A DNA stretch of 64,000 bases from Armigeres subalbatus. Taxonomy: Eukaryota; Arthropoda; Insecta; Diptera; Culicidae. A model generated the notes under the pieces. The model made no database searches. It had not been told where the DNA came from and was given only the letters and a program-made list of their open reading frames with translations. Where the stretch lies: the NCBI RefSeq assembly GCF_024139115.2, contig NC_085140.1, positions 431,581,240 to 431,645,239 of the forward strand, given 5' to 3'. Shown piece by piece: positions 22,796 through 34,067 of the stretch (positions are counted from its first letter, which is position 1; the number at the start of each line of letters is the position of its first letter). The position numbers and the translations under genes were made by a program.

Positions 22796-25290
22796 CTATT
22801 TTATCCTAAGCGTACAAGGAGTTAATCGTTGCAATAGAAGATTGCCACGATTTTTGTCTAAAATTGAAATTATTTTGTTGGACATTTGTTGCAATGTCTC
22901 AATATTAGAAATTCTATGAAGTTCATTGGTACTATACCACGGAGGCAACTTCAGAATCATTTTCAAAATTTTATTTTGAATCCTCTGGAGTGCCTTCTTT
23001 CTGGTATTGCAGCAACTAGTCCATATTGGCACAGCATACAACATGGCAGGTCTAAAAATTTGTTTGTAAATCAAAAGTTTGTTCTTAAGACAAAGTTTTG
23101 ATTTTCTGTTTATAAGTGGATATAGGCACTTAATTGGAAGCATTCGGGGAAATTTTCCATTTTTGCAAGTAAGTGGAGAAAATATCCAAACTTTTTTGCA
23201 ATCTACTACAAATGACACGAAGGCTTCGCCCTTTGGCTGAAAGGCCCGTGTCATCTGCAAACAAAGATTTTTGACACCCTTGTGGTAAATCAGGTAAGAC
23301 AGAAGTAAAATGTTATACAATATGGGCCTCAGTATGCTGCCTTGGGGACACTAGCCCTTACAGGTAATCTATCAGATTTAGTATTCTGATAGTTTACCTG
23401 CAGCGAGCGATCTGATAAATAATTTTGGATCAGTTTAATGATGTACAGAGGAAAATTAAAATTCATCAATTTTACAATCAAACCTTCATGCCAAACACTG
23501 TCAAATGCTTTCTCTATATCAAGAAGAGCAACTCCAGTCGAATATCCTTCAGATTTGTTGAGCCGAATTAAGTTCGTAACTCTTAATAACTGATGAGTGG
23601 TTGAATGCCCATGGCGAAAACCAAATTGCTCATCAGCAAAAATAGAATTGTCATTAATATGAACCATCATTCTATTTAAAATAATCTTTTCAAACAGTTT
23701 GCTTATTGAAGAAAGCAAACTGATTAAGGATAACTAGAAGCCTCAGCTGGATTTTTGTCCGGCTTCAAAATTGGAACAACTTTGGCGTTTTTCCATTTAT
23801 CTGGGAAGTATGCCAATTGATAACATTTGTTAAATAAATTAACCAAAAAGGATAAAGAGCTCTCAGGAAGTTTTTTGATAAGTATGTAGAAAATACCATC
23901 ATCACCCGGGGCTTTCATATTTTTAAATTTTCTAGTAATAGATCTCACTTCATCCAAATTGGTTCCCAATGAAGGGTCAAAAACATTCTCTTGATTGAGA
24001 ATGTCGTTGAAGCTCCGTGTAACCTGATCCTCAATTGGACTAGTGAGACCTAGACTAAAATTATGGGCACTCTCGAACTGCTGAGCAAGTTTTTGAGCCT
24101 TTTCGCCATTTGTTAATAAAATTTTATTTCCCTCTTTAAGCGCTGGAATTGGATTTTGAGGTTTTTTTTAAGAATTTTTTTAAATTTCCAAAAGGGTTTC
24201 GAACTGGGATCCAACTTCGAGACATTATTCTCAAAGTTGGTATTTCTCAGAATAGCGAAACATTTTTAATTTCATTTTGCAAATCTCGCCAAAAACTTTC
24301 AACGCGGGATCGCGAGTTCTTTGGTATTGCCTTCGCCTCACATTTTTAAGACGGATCAGTAGCTGAAGATCGTCGTCAATAATAATGGAGTTGAATTTAA
24401 CTTCACATTTCGGAATTGCAATGCCTCTGGCTTCGACAATTAAATTTGTCAATGATACGAGAGCATTATCAATATCACTTTTGGTATCGAGAGGAATATC
24501 AACATCAAAATTCCTATCGATATACGTGTTATATAAATCCCAATCAGCTCTATGATAATTAAAAGTAGAGCTGATTGGATTATAAATGGCTTCTTGTGAG
24601 ATTTCAAATGTCACAGGAAGGTGATCAGAGTCAAAGTCAGCATGAGTTACCAATTGGCCACACAGCTGACTTGAATCCGTTAAAAACTAAATCAATTGTA
24701 GAAGGTTGTCGACTGGAAGAAAAACAAGTTGGTCCATTGGGATATTGAATAATATAATATCCCGCAGAACAATCTTCAAATAAAATTTTACCATTGGAAT
24801 TGCTTTGAGCATTATTTCATGAACGGTGTTTGGCATTGAAGTCACCAATTATGAAAAATTTGGATTTGTTGCGAGTTAGAATTTGAAGATCAGCTTTCAA
24901 CAAATTTCTTTTGCTGCCCATTGCACTGAAAAGGCAAGTAGGCTGCAATGAAGGAAAATTGTCCAAAATTTGTTTCAACAGAAACTCCCAAGGTTTCAAA
25001 ACTTTGGTTTCAAACGAAGAAAATAATTTATGTTTGATACGTCTATTAATGACAATGGCGACCCCACCACAGGCGCTGTCAAGACGATCATTTCTGTAGA
25101 TAAAATAGTTTTGATCTCTTTTAATGGAGAGTCCTGGTTTTAAATACGTTTCAGTTATAATGGCAATATGCACATTATGAACTGAAAGGAAGTTGAATAA
25201 TTCATCTTCCTTACCCTTTAGAGAGCGGGCATTCCAATTTAGAACTTTCACACAATTATTTGGATCCATTGAAACGGAGTCCGATAACAA
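22796..25290 (-). pseudogene. Juan-like ORF2, endonuclease and reverse transcriptase
   Basis: ORF2 begins near 25290 or 25268 (MDPNNCVKVLNWNARSLKGK). The endonuclease has AIITETYL, SACGGVAIVINRRIK, an FIIGDFNAKH block ending near 24820, and DFDSDHLPVTFEI near 24640. The reverse transcriptase has KNMKAPGDDGIFYILIKKLP, ISKLFEKIILNRM, EQFGFRHGHSTTHQLLRV, and motif A TGVALLDIEKAFDSVWHEGL. The catalytic FADDTGLSAKG box is intact near 23262-23230, but in a frame different from its neighbours. The C terminus (PAMLYAVPIWTSCCNTRKKA) ends at 22796. At least four frame breaks; inactive. Confidence 0.8.
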
Positions 25291-26371
25291 TTTTTTGTGT
25301 GTACTTTATACCAACCTGAACAGCTTCAGGAGTGGTATTTGCTTTGAACATTGCATCAATCTTGTGATGGAATTGTTCAGTTAAAAAATCAAAATCAGGA
25401 AGCAGTCATGCTACCTGAATCGGCAACATGACCGTTATTTTCCGTTGGGACATGGGTATAAACCTCATTTTGAGAAGAGTAATTTGGTCTACCAGCAGCG
25501 ATGTTTGCATACGTAGGTACATTGGAAAAATTGGAATTTACTGAAGTGCTTGCTACCCGATGACGAGCGGCTAAATTTGTTTGTGAATTGTGGTGGGTAT
25601 GAATTGCTGGACCGGTAACCGGTTTCGAAATTTGAGCGTTTGAAAAATTTCTACCCGTCGAATCTGGGATCCGATTGGAATTTCCCGTCATCAATTTTGC
25701 ACGGGAATTCAAAACTTGTTTGCGTGAAGGGCATTCCCAGAAATTGGATTTATGATTGCCCCCACAGTTTGCGCACTTAAATTTATTAGAATTTTCTCTC
25801 ACAGGACATGCGTCCTTGGCGTGAGAGGTTCCACCACAAATTATGCATTTAGCATCCATGTGGTAATGTTTAGTTCCATGACCCCACTTTTGGCACTTAC
25901 GGCATTGGGTAGGGTTTGGGAAATTTCCCCCAGGCCTGCGGAAATGTTCCCATGTAACACGGACATGCGACATAATACGGGTCTTTTCCAAACTTTTCAT
26001 ATTATTTAGTTCACTTATGTTAAAGAAAACTAAATAAAATTCTTAATGCCCTCTGGGAAGTACCAGAGTGGATTTCTTTTCATCTTAATTACTTGGACTG
26101 GTGAAAATCCAAGTAATTGAGAAATTTCAATTTTAATCTCATCCAGTGATTTGTCATCACTGGGGAGACCTTCAAGACGACTTTGAACAATCGCTCAGTT
26201 TTGTCGTCGTATGTGAAGAATTTATGGCGCTTCTCAGTTAAATAATAAGAAGATGTTTGCGATCGTCAAAGGATCCCGGCGAAACGCAGCAGTCACCCTT
26301 CCTAGCAATCTGAAATGAAACCTTGATCCCCTGAAGGTTACTCAAAATCTCATTCCGGAAGCCAATGTTCG
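25257..26371 (-). pseudogene. Juan-like ORF1, zinc-knuckle protein
   Basis: Nucleocapsid-like ORF1. The N-terminal part is readable only in pieces (IGFRNEILSNLQGIKVSFQ, then LLGFSPVQVIKMKR) and its start is missing. The main open part (26000-25395) has HVRVTWEHFRRPGGNFPNP and three knuckles. In the first, CRKCQKWGHGTKHY, the last cysteine is tyrosine, which should weaken zinc binding. The second (CIICGGTSHAKDAC) and third (CANCGGNHKSNFWEC) are intact. After a stop at 25395, another frame continues with HKIDAMFKANTTPEAVQVGI and IVIGLRFNGSK to a TAA at about 25257, which overlaps the start of ORF2. At least two frameshifts. Confidence 0.75.
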
Positions 26372-26382
26372 TAAAATGTTCG

Positions 26383-29300
26383 TAATCTGATATACAACAT
26401 CGGCTATAGATTGAAAACAAATCACTGGTAAACGAAAGAATTCAATAAGAACTTTTGAACTTTTTCAATACTTTCTTTTGCTTTTTTATTTTATGTTTTT
26501 TATTTACAGATAAATCAAAATAAATTCGCATTTTGTTACTATTATAGTTACTAATTAATAGGTAAAGCTGCTTCTTGCGAGAAATAATGAATAAACAATG
26601 TATGTTATGCCGGGAATGTGGCTTGACACCCTACTCAAATTCAGAACGTTTTCGAAAACATTCAACATATGACTTTGACAATACTTTCAATCCCTGCCGT
26701 AGCTTTATTTACAGGTGTTGTTGGTACCCACCAACAAGAACCGATGTGCTTTGATGCAATTTCTCTGCTCTCAGGTTTCCTTATATGCCACTATGAGCCC
26801 AAAGCCTGTAACTAAATAACGAAAAAAAAACGCAAAGTCAGCAAAGCGCAGATGTTTCCTGTCGTCACCGGCAGCCCTTTTTTTCGACTTTCAAACTGTT
26901 AATGGAGCACCAACTAACGTGCCACAAACACACGTACCTACCTGCATAGGCTTTGGCCAGAATGTTGCTGCAACCACCGCTGCTCCTGAACGACGATAGG
27001 AGCAGACAAGTTGAAGGTTGACCTGTAAGTGCCAAGTGCCGGCTGTGTTGCTGAGTGGCAGGTAATCCTAACGGGAAGATGTATCAGGCTCACCACCGCC
27101 GACCGGGATAACGAAAATGGGGAACCGGAGGGAATACCTGGACAGAATTGTAGGCAGGTAACATGACCTTTACTTAGTGTATGTGTGCCAGTGTGAGGTG
27201 CAGAATGGAAGGAGGGATCTTTTTTTTCGGAATTGAAAAAAAAAAGAAAAAACGGTTGCCTCTCATTTGACCTTTTCTGCTATGTTGTGAAACTCCAGCC
27301 ACACTTTTGCAAGGTGTCTGTCGAATCTGGAACGGAAAGATCGGACACAGTCAACGAGGGACGAGCAAAGGGTTTGAATAAAATTGGCACATATCATATA
27401 TGATAATTTGAATGAAAAGTAGATAGGAGGGCTTCGGCAGGTTTATTTTTATTTCTTGGAAGAAAGGATTCATAAGGGTTTCGAATGATGCCCATAATTG
27501 ACATTCATATTCTTGGTCAGCAAAGAATATTGTAGTTGTAGGTTAATATAAGAAACAATCAATTGTGGGAACAAGACAGGTATAGCTTTAAAATGCAAAT
27601 TATAAATAGTTCTCATGCATCGAAAGTTCAGAAAAATATTTTTTGATTACCGTCATGCGGGGCTTATTTTGACAAATCAGGGGCCACTTTGGACATTTTA
27701 AAACAATAATTATAATGAAAATTACTATAAAATTGTCATTATCACCAACCGGGTGACTTGTTGATAGTTGGATGGACACTTTCTGTTTCAAATATGATAT
27801 TTTTTCCATTTATTTAAAAAAAAACAAAAATCCAAAGTAGCCCCCGGAGTCAAAAGAAGCCCCGCACGACGGTATCTTTTGAAATGCTCGCGAGATCCTT
27901 ATTCAAGACACAATCAGAGATCTAGTTTTGTATTCGTTTATCGAAAATCTGAAACTAATGTTTGTGTTCAACATTCTGTGTTCCGAATGGTCTCATTCCG
28001 GTCTAATACCGTTTGGTTAGAATTGACATATTTTTCTTGAGTATTTGCACTCTGCATTGCAGAGCACATTTTGTCAACTCTCTACCGGGTCAATCCTAAT
28101 GATTTGATGACATAAATAATTTTTTTTTATATTTTCCCATTCGGTCGAGAATTCCGAAGATTTTTCTGCTTGAATTCCAAAAATGTTCAGAAAGAAACGA
28201 AAATTCGGAAAGTCGGAAATTCGAATAATTACCCGTGGAAAATAACAAATCCTTTTATTCACCAATTACCAATCATCCAAGTCCACCAATCCTTCGTCGA
28301 ATGTAATCGATTGACGTATCGCTTTTGGCAAATAATTCATTCTGCACAACCGCAACTCAAAGCAAACCATGCGCTCACAAACCGAAACCAATATTCAAAC
28401 CCAAATCCGCGAATGGCAAATCGCAAGTCGCTGCGAATGGCGTGTGAATATTGAGGTGCTGAATATTTCATTACCTTTACCGTCATTATCAGCTCGCTAT
28501 CTGCGCTAGCGAACGAACCGAACTGCAGATCCAAGCTGCACTATCACTTTGTTCGCGCTGCCAAGCAGTTAGTGAAATGCTGCATAGTAAACAATCATCA
28601 TCAATAGTCGCTACCCACCTACCTACCGATATGGTAGCCAGATAGTTGGGAGGTAATGAATCGGTTGATAAGAGAATCGCAATTAGTATTTCCTTCCTCC
28701 GCGTCCGACCCCCTGCTGATGGGAAGGACAGTGGTTACTCCTCCTGGGGGATGTGATGTGGGGCATTTAAATTTACGCCCGTTGTGTAAAGTGGGTGGAA
28801 AATCGATTTGCTGCCAAGATAATGAGTTGTGCTCACGCTTCTCAGTGATTACAGTCCTCTATGAATACATTGTGTGTGTACCTAGCAATATATCCGAGCC
28901 TTTTGTTTCAGCTTTGCAATATCACCAGATTTGAATCTCTTTTATGGGCGTCTTGGCGGTAAATTACAAAGCGAAAACATATCTAACTATACACGATACA
29001 TTTTCTTAATTCTGTTAAAGAATATACCAATCCGAGCTGATAAATATCCATATCTCGAGCCATTAGTTTGTTTTTATCCATAGCGTAACCTAGGGCTGGA
29101 AGCCTCTGAAATAAAGTCAATAATAATAAATAATAAAATGTTTTGTTATCCAATTCATGGCTTCTGCCCGGAAACATCGTTAGAAGAACTGGCCATATAC
29201 GAAATTGTTAGATTCTTAAGTGTATGTTATTGAAACCTTACAAGTGGATAACGTGTGATGACTTTTCGTTGGTAAAAACATTAAAAATAGAAAATTGTAT
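26383..29300. other. No gene assigned
   Basis: Mostly AT-rich with some higher-complexity stretches (26880-27160, 28200-28560, 28650-28800). Short A and T runs are frequent. No open frame resembles a known protein, and I see no RNA gene. It could be intronic or intergenic. Confidence 0.4.
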
Positions 29301-29309
29301 TCTCCAGAG

Positions 29310-29450
29310 CAGGGCCAGATTTGGCCGGAAAGGGGCCCCGGGGCCAACTGCTTGTGGGGGCCCCAAAATGTACAAAAAAGGTTGATTTTGGTACATAAGG
29401 AATGTGGGGGCCCGGGGCCCCGCTCCCCCGCCCCCCTAAATCCCGCCCTG
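29310..29450. mobile_element. GC-rich hAT-type MITE with 8-bp target duplication
   Basis: A 141-base element with inverted ends starting CAGGGC (left CAGGGCCAGATTTGG, right complement CAGGGCGGGATTTAG). It is flanked by CTCCAGAG (29302-29309) and TTCCAGAG (29451-29458), an 8-base duplication with one change, as expected for hAT elements. The inside is rich in GGGGCCCCGGGGCC runs, unlike its AT-rich surroundings. Open frames across it are artefacts. Confidence 0.8.
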
Positions 29451-29639
29451 TTCCAGAGGTTTATATTTCTGCAGAAGTCGAAATTACCTTTTCTACTGAT
29501 CTCCCCTCTAACAAATTCCAACCCACAAATCATAATAATTTATCGCGCATAATGTTCTACATTCAATTATTCCGTCCTGGTGAACGATTCCAATTGCCTT
29601 TGTTGATTGTTTCGTGCTTACGATTCACACAATCTATAA

Positions 29640-29870
29640 AAAAAAATGATCACCGTCTTCGACCAGAGGTCGCACAGGCTGAATACTTATCTCCTACCAT
29701 AAGACAATAGACAGAACATGTACATAACACCCAGTGGACCAGTGGAGAATTTACCGCTTTACGAAAAAAAATCTTACTAGGCGGGAATTGAACCCACATT
29801 CCCCTGTACGCATATGCGCCCAGACGACGGACGCCCACGTACTGACTATTTTCGACTTTTGTTACCTGAG
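29640..29870 (-). mobile_element. tRNA-derived SINE-like copy
   Basis: On the minus strand a good RNA polymerase III B box (GGGTTCAATTCCCGCC, about 29775-29792) lies some 45 bases after a degenerate A-box-like segment (near 29835). A body of about 130 bases follows, ending with GCGACCTCTGGTCGAAGACG and a short T/A run. This layout is that of a tRNA-related SINE rather than a tRNA gene, since no acceptor pairing is seen. Boundaries are approximate and there is no clear target duplication. Confidence 0.45.
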
Positions 29871-29879
29871 GACACTTTT

Positions 29880-30600
29880 TTTTACTGTGCATTTGAATAC
29901 TTCAATTCCTTAACGAAAGATACGTGTTTAATTTACGGTATAAGTGTAACAATTTACTAACTCTTCTTCTATTTCTGTTTCATTACAGGTATGACCAATT
30001 CTGATGTGTTATCGATTAGCAAACATTGGTAAGACTGTTAAATTTATCAAGAGTTGTTAATTCGGTTTCGGTTGTGAGTTTTCAAATGTTTGTATCTTAT
30101 AGTTGAACTGCAAAAAGTGTACTTATAGTTGAACTGCAAAAAGTGTACTGATAATCGTTCGAGAACGAACTGCACAAAAGTCTGTAAATCAATGCTATTG
30201 TGTAATTTTTAAAATAGATCTTGAAATCGTCGTATCGTATAGGTTATAGGTATTACAATAATGGCAGAAATGGAAGCAGTACTCCGGGGAACCAATTAAA
30301 AAAAAAAAGCTAGTAGCCCGTAAAATATTTTTTAATATGGATTTATTTACTTACACGTGTTGATATCGACTTATAGAGGTTCGACTTTATTGGGTATGGT
30401 TGATCACCTATTTTATCCTTGGTCTGTGTTCGTAACCGCAGTGTTCGTAACTAGAAAACGGCTGGATGGATATTCTTCATTCCTTCAACAGTTACGTTTG
30501 TAATAGTTTCCTACGAATTTAAATGATATTTCCTCATGCGAATTAGTAAAGTTGAGTAAATCGTGAAAACCTAAAAAAAGGTTTGTATGGGAATTTTGCA
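29880..30600. other. AT-rich; short tandem duplication
   Basis: Nothing coding. A 26-base unit containing AGTTGAACTGCAAAAAGTG is present twice in tandem at about 30100-30150. The right part probably belongs to the Helitron-like element ending at 30652, whose 5 prime end I could not place. Confidence 0.4.
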
Positions 30601-30653
30601 TGGGCCGTTCACAACGCCTACTATGTAGGACAACGTCTGCCGGGTCAACTAGT
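30600..30653 (+). mobile_element. Candidate Helitron 3 prime terminus
   Basis: The sequence ends GCCGGGTCAACTAG followed by T, fitting the CTRR-then-T rule of Helitron 3 prime ends. Upstream is a small hairpin (CCTAC and GTAGG arms around 30617-30629), and the CAACGTCTGCCGGGTCAA block resembles insect Helitron tails as I remember them. The hairpin is farther from the end than usual. Confidence 0.4.
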
Positions 30654-30699
30654 ATGTAAATAAATTCAAGTTCAACACTGAAAAAAATCTCTAGTAATC

Positions 30700-31230
30700 A
30701 CCTACGCAGTTCCTCCGCAAATTATATTCGAAGATTCCGGGAATTTCTTTGCTTATTTCCCCTGAAAGCTCCACCGAGAAACCAGGAATCTTTCAGAAGT
30801 TCCATCACAAAAACTTACAAAAGTTACTCCTGGAATTAGTTTAAATGTTTTGCCTGTCTTAGAATTGCTCCTGCAGCTCCATCTTACAGTTGGGGTCGAA
30901 ATACGTTACAGTTGAGGTCGAAATACGTATCTGTATAGAATACAACGTGGTAAAATTAAATGGAATAGTACTAAACTCGTCTTATGACAGGTGAAGACAT
31001 TGCATGTTCCTATCCCCCAAAAGATCCTTGTGCAATTCTCCCAGTAGTTCCTTTTGGAATTTCATCCAGGAGTTCTTTGCGAGTGCATGTCTGAGTTCAT
31101 TCAGGAAGCCCTCGTAAAATTGTTCCAAGAATTTTAGATGTTTCTTCTCAAACTTCACTATTTGAGTAACTCGGAATTCCTCATGGAGTTCCACTGGGAA
31201 ATCCTCCAGAAGTTCTTTTTGATGAATTCT
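30700..31230. repeat. Degenerate TTCC-rich dispersed repeat with an inserted block T
   Basis: Degenerate units like GAATTCCTCNNGAAGTTCC flank a copy of block T at about 30885-31003 (GAGGTCGAAATACGTATCTG, ACTCGTCTTATGACAGGTGA). The start of block T is duplicated here (TCGAAATACGTTACAG then TCGAAATACGTATC). The minus frame at 30982-31194 is a repeat artefact. Confidence 0.55.
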
Positions 31231-32670
31231 CTAAAGAAAACACAAGAGTAATCTCGTAGTAGCATACAGAATAAGCTCAGTTTTGTAATCAATAGAAGAA
31301 GATTAAAAGAAGTTTCTTGAGAAATACTGATGGATACTGGGAAATTCTCCGAATCATCGTTTCAATGTAATTTCTCAAATGAATTCATCAAATGAAATGA
31401 AAAGAAATTGCTGGGCTCATTCAAGAACGAATACCAAAAGAAAATGCAATAACAAATCGATGCGTTTTGGCTTTCTCGTATACTTATATATCAATCAACT
31501 CAACTTGACGAATTAAGGTGATGTCTGTATGTATGTATGTTCGTATGTGTGTGTACAAAAAATGTAAGACATTTTTTGGTACTCATCATGATCCGATTCG
31601 CCCGCAACAGATTGCATTTGACACATGTCTAATTGTTCGCTACCGAATGCGTTCCGGAGTACTATTAAAACTTAGTTTTTTTTCGCAAAACCTCCCCCCT
31701 TGGGAAAAAATAATTAAAAAACGATTTTTTCTCTCGCAAAAGGTAACTATTTTCAACTATTTGAAAACTATTGACTAAGATTTTTTTTAAATAAAACATT
31801 ATGTATCCATCGGATGATCCTTTGATCATGGCGGAAATAAAATTACGGATCTTAAACAAATGATCGCGCTGAAACTTCGTCAGCCGTTTAACTCGCTGCT
31901 TTTACTGGCATTTCACCAGTAGCTAATTGAGGGTGTTTTACGTCACAATTTATAAATTGGTATACAGTCATGCAAGCAGGAGACCTGCCGATTCCGATTT
32001 TGTTTTAAAGCTCAAACTTTATACAGTAGGAGAAGGTGGGAAGATTTGATTCCTTGGGAGACTTGACCCCTTGGGAGACTTAATTCTCCGCTGTTTTACC
32101 GAGAACTACATAGAGCAGTATTGTAAGAGCGTACTTTTATTATAGATCCTCTAGACAAATGATCGTTATGTGGTGTTATGTGGTATTTTTTTATTGACAA
32201 CCTTATTTACTCTATTACTTACTGTGTTTGTCCCTTCTATAGATGTTTTTAGTGACCATGCAAAATTTGAACAACTTCCCCTAATATTGACAAAATGCTA
32301 TCATGTTTTCACAGCACAAGCCGTCAATATGCTAAATGATCTTCACCGATAAAAATGCCAACATTCCACCACAATTACAGGGTAATTGGATTTTGAGATG
32401 TTGTCACAATATGAGAAGACTTGATTCTGAGACTTGAGAAGTTTGGCAAACAAATTCATGAAAATATAAATTTGTGCTCAAGCGGCTATTTTTTTTGTAG
32501 ATTTGACAGATGCGATGAAGGGTTTGCTCTAAAAAATATTTATTGAGTAGATGTTATAGAGAGAGAATCAATCTCCCCAATTTCGAAGATTGCATGCGCC
32601 ATCGAATTCCATAGCAAAAATCGTTCATGAATACGCACAGCATGTTGGGAAATCTGCGTATTTTGGAAGA
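31231..32670. other. No gene; TATG microsatellite
   Basis: A TATG/TGTG microsatellite lies at about 31522-31556. The segment following it (to about 31860) reads like a dispersed repeat. 32030-32080 has CCTTGGGAGACTTGA twice in tandem. Nothing coding. Confidence 0.45.
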
Positions 32671-32679
32671 AAAATATTT

Positions 32680-32830
32680 AAAAGTTCAGAGAGCATGGTT
32701 CTGCAGTATAAGCAGGAGGTTGAGCGTTCAATCCCAGGCTTGTTGTACTTGATCTTCATAATTTTTGTTTCGTTTTCTACCCAAACGATCCGTACTGTTG
32801 TTTTTTTTTGCACTGAAAATTCAAATAACT
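32680..32830 (+). mobile_element. tRNA-derived SINE-like fragment
   Basis: A B-box match GTTCAATCCC at about 32727-32736 sits at the end of a tRNA-like segment (GCATGGTTCTGCAGTATAAG). A short body and a T-rich tail near 32800-32810 follow. No intact tRNA fold is evident, so a SINE fragment is more likely than a tRNA gene. Confidence 0.35.
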
Positions 32831-33074
32831 TCCGTGGCTCCTATGATAAATCGTGCATCTTTCTTAAGTAGGTATTCAGCTAATCCGGTGCACTTAATTT
32901 TCACTCATTCTTATGTGAAGAAAATGTTCATTCACGCAGATTTTTGCCTAGAAATCATTTTTCAGAAAAGTTTCGCTCACTTCCAGTGGCGTAAAAAATT
33001 GATTTGCTCGGAAGACTACTCATAATTTTGAGTACTGTTTCTGACTGATATTTAATGATAAGAAAATTAATTTG

Positions 33075-33235
33075 AGCTTTTTAGTGGAATGTCTTCACTT
33101 GTCATAAGACGAGTTAATACAATCCCATTGAATTCCACCACTTAATTGTATCTTGACAGATACGTATTTCGACCTCAACAGTAAGGCCGTCTTCAGTGTC
33201 TCGTACTTGACTCGACTTAATGACTCGACTGATAT
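33075..33235 (-). repeat. Dispersed repeat, block T (reverse copy)
   Basis: Reverse-strand block T: GAGCTTTTTAGTGGAATG, CATAAGACGAGTTAATAC, GATACGTATTTCGACCTC and GTCTTCAGTGTCTCGTAC. It is nearly identical to 21993-22135 over its length, suggesting recent spread or conversion. Confidence 0.7.
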
Positions 33236-33664
33236 TTAATAAAATTTCCGTGGGATTAAAAGGAAGGGCAATACAATTTTACTTAGTCACTGAGTAGATA
33301 AAAGTTAGCGTGTACGATTTTCATTTCTTTTCTGAGTTCGTTCTAAGGCAGCGGTTCTCAACCTGGGGTACATGTACCCCTGGGGGTACCTTCGCTGGCT
33401 CTAGGGGGTACCTCGGACAAAAATGCGTAATGGCGGACGTATTACAATTGCAATCAAAACTCATTGATATAGTTTTGATAATTGTGTTTTTTTATTTCAA
33501 AAATTTATATTGTACATAATATGCAATGCGATCAATAAATCCCAATTGAATTCTGCCTTCCACAACCAGCACAATGTATAAAGGACTGCAGAACAAAAGC
33601 TCGAACGAGCAAAACGTCGAATGAACAAAATTAATTTTTTCACTAATGCTCGGTTGCTTCGTTG

Positions 33665-34067
33665 CATCCTTCTACGCATCTCTGAAGCCTTCTTCCAAGC
33701 AGCTTGAAGGCCTTCTTACAAGATGCTCGGAAGCCTCTTGGGCACTTCAGAAGCCTCCTTTCAAGAGGTTCGTAAGTCTTTTTTCAAGAGGCTCGGAAGC
33801 GTCCTTTCAAGAGGCATGGAAACCTCCTTTCAAGAGATGCGGTAGCCTCTTTTCAAGAGGCTCGGAAGCCTTTTTCAAGAGGCTCAGAAGCCTCTTTTCA
33901 AGTGGCTGAAAAGCCTCTTTTCAAGAAGCTCGGAAGCCTATTTTCTAGAGGATCGCAAGCCTTTTTTTCAAGAGGCCCAAAAATCCCTTTTAAGATGCCC
34001 AAAAGCCTCCTTTCAAGAGGCTCGGAAGCCTCCCTTTCAAGAAGCTCAAAAGACTTTTTTTCTAGAG
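33665..34067. repeat. 23-bp satellite, left block
   Basis: Degenerate AGGCTCGGAAGCCTCCTTTC units, the same satellite as 20.3-21.6 kb. It ends in GCTCAAAAGACTTTTTTTC then TAGAG, where the inner insertion begins. Confidence 0.85.

Larger units (their letters stand above)
22561..26371 (-). mobile_element. Jockey-clade, Juan-like non-LTR retrotransposon, inactive
   Basis: Minus-strand element with a 25-base poly(T) at 22561-22585, the 3 prime poly(A) tail seen from the plus strand. ORF1 zinc knuckles and an ORF2 with endonuclease and reverse transcriptase follow. TAAATGTTCG just left of the tail recurs with one extra A at 26372-26382, a possible target duplication that would put a 5 prime truncation at 26371. 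A further AATGTTCG at 26364 makes that boundary unsure. The coding regions have several frameshifts. Confidence 0.8.

Noticed and set aside
29770..29860. tRNA gene on the minus strand
   Set aside because: Good B box but poor A box, no acceptor-stem pairing and a SINE-like downstream body.
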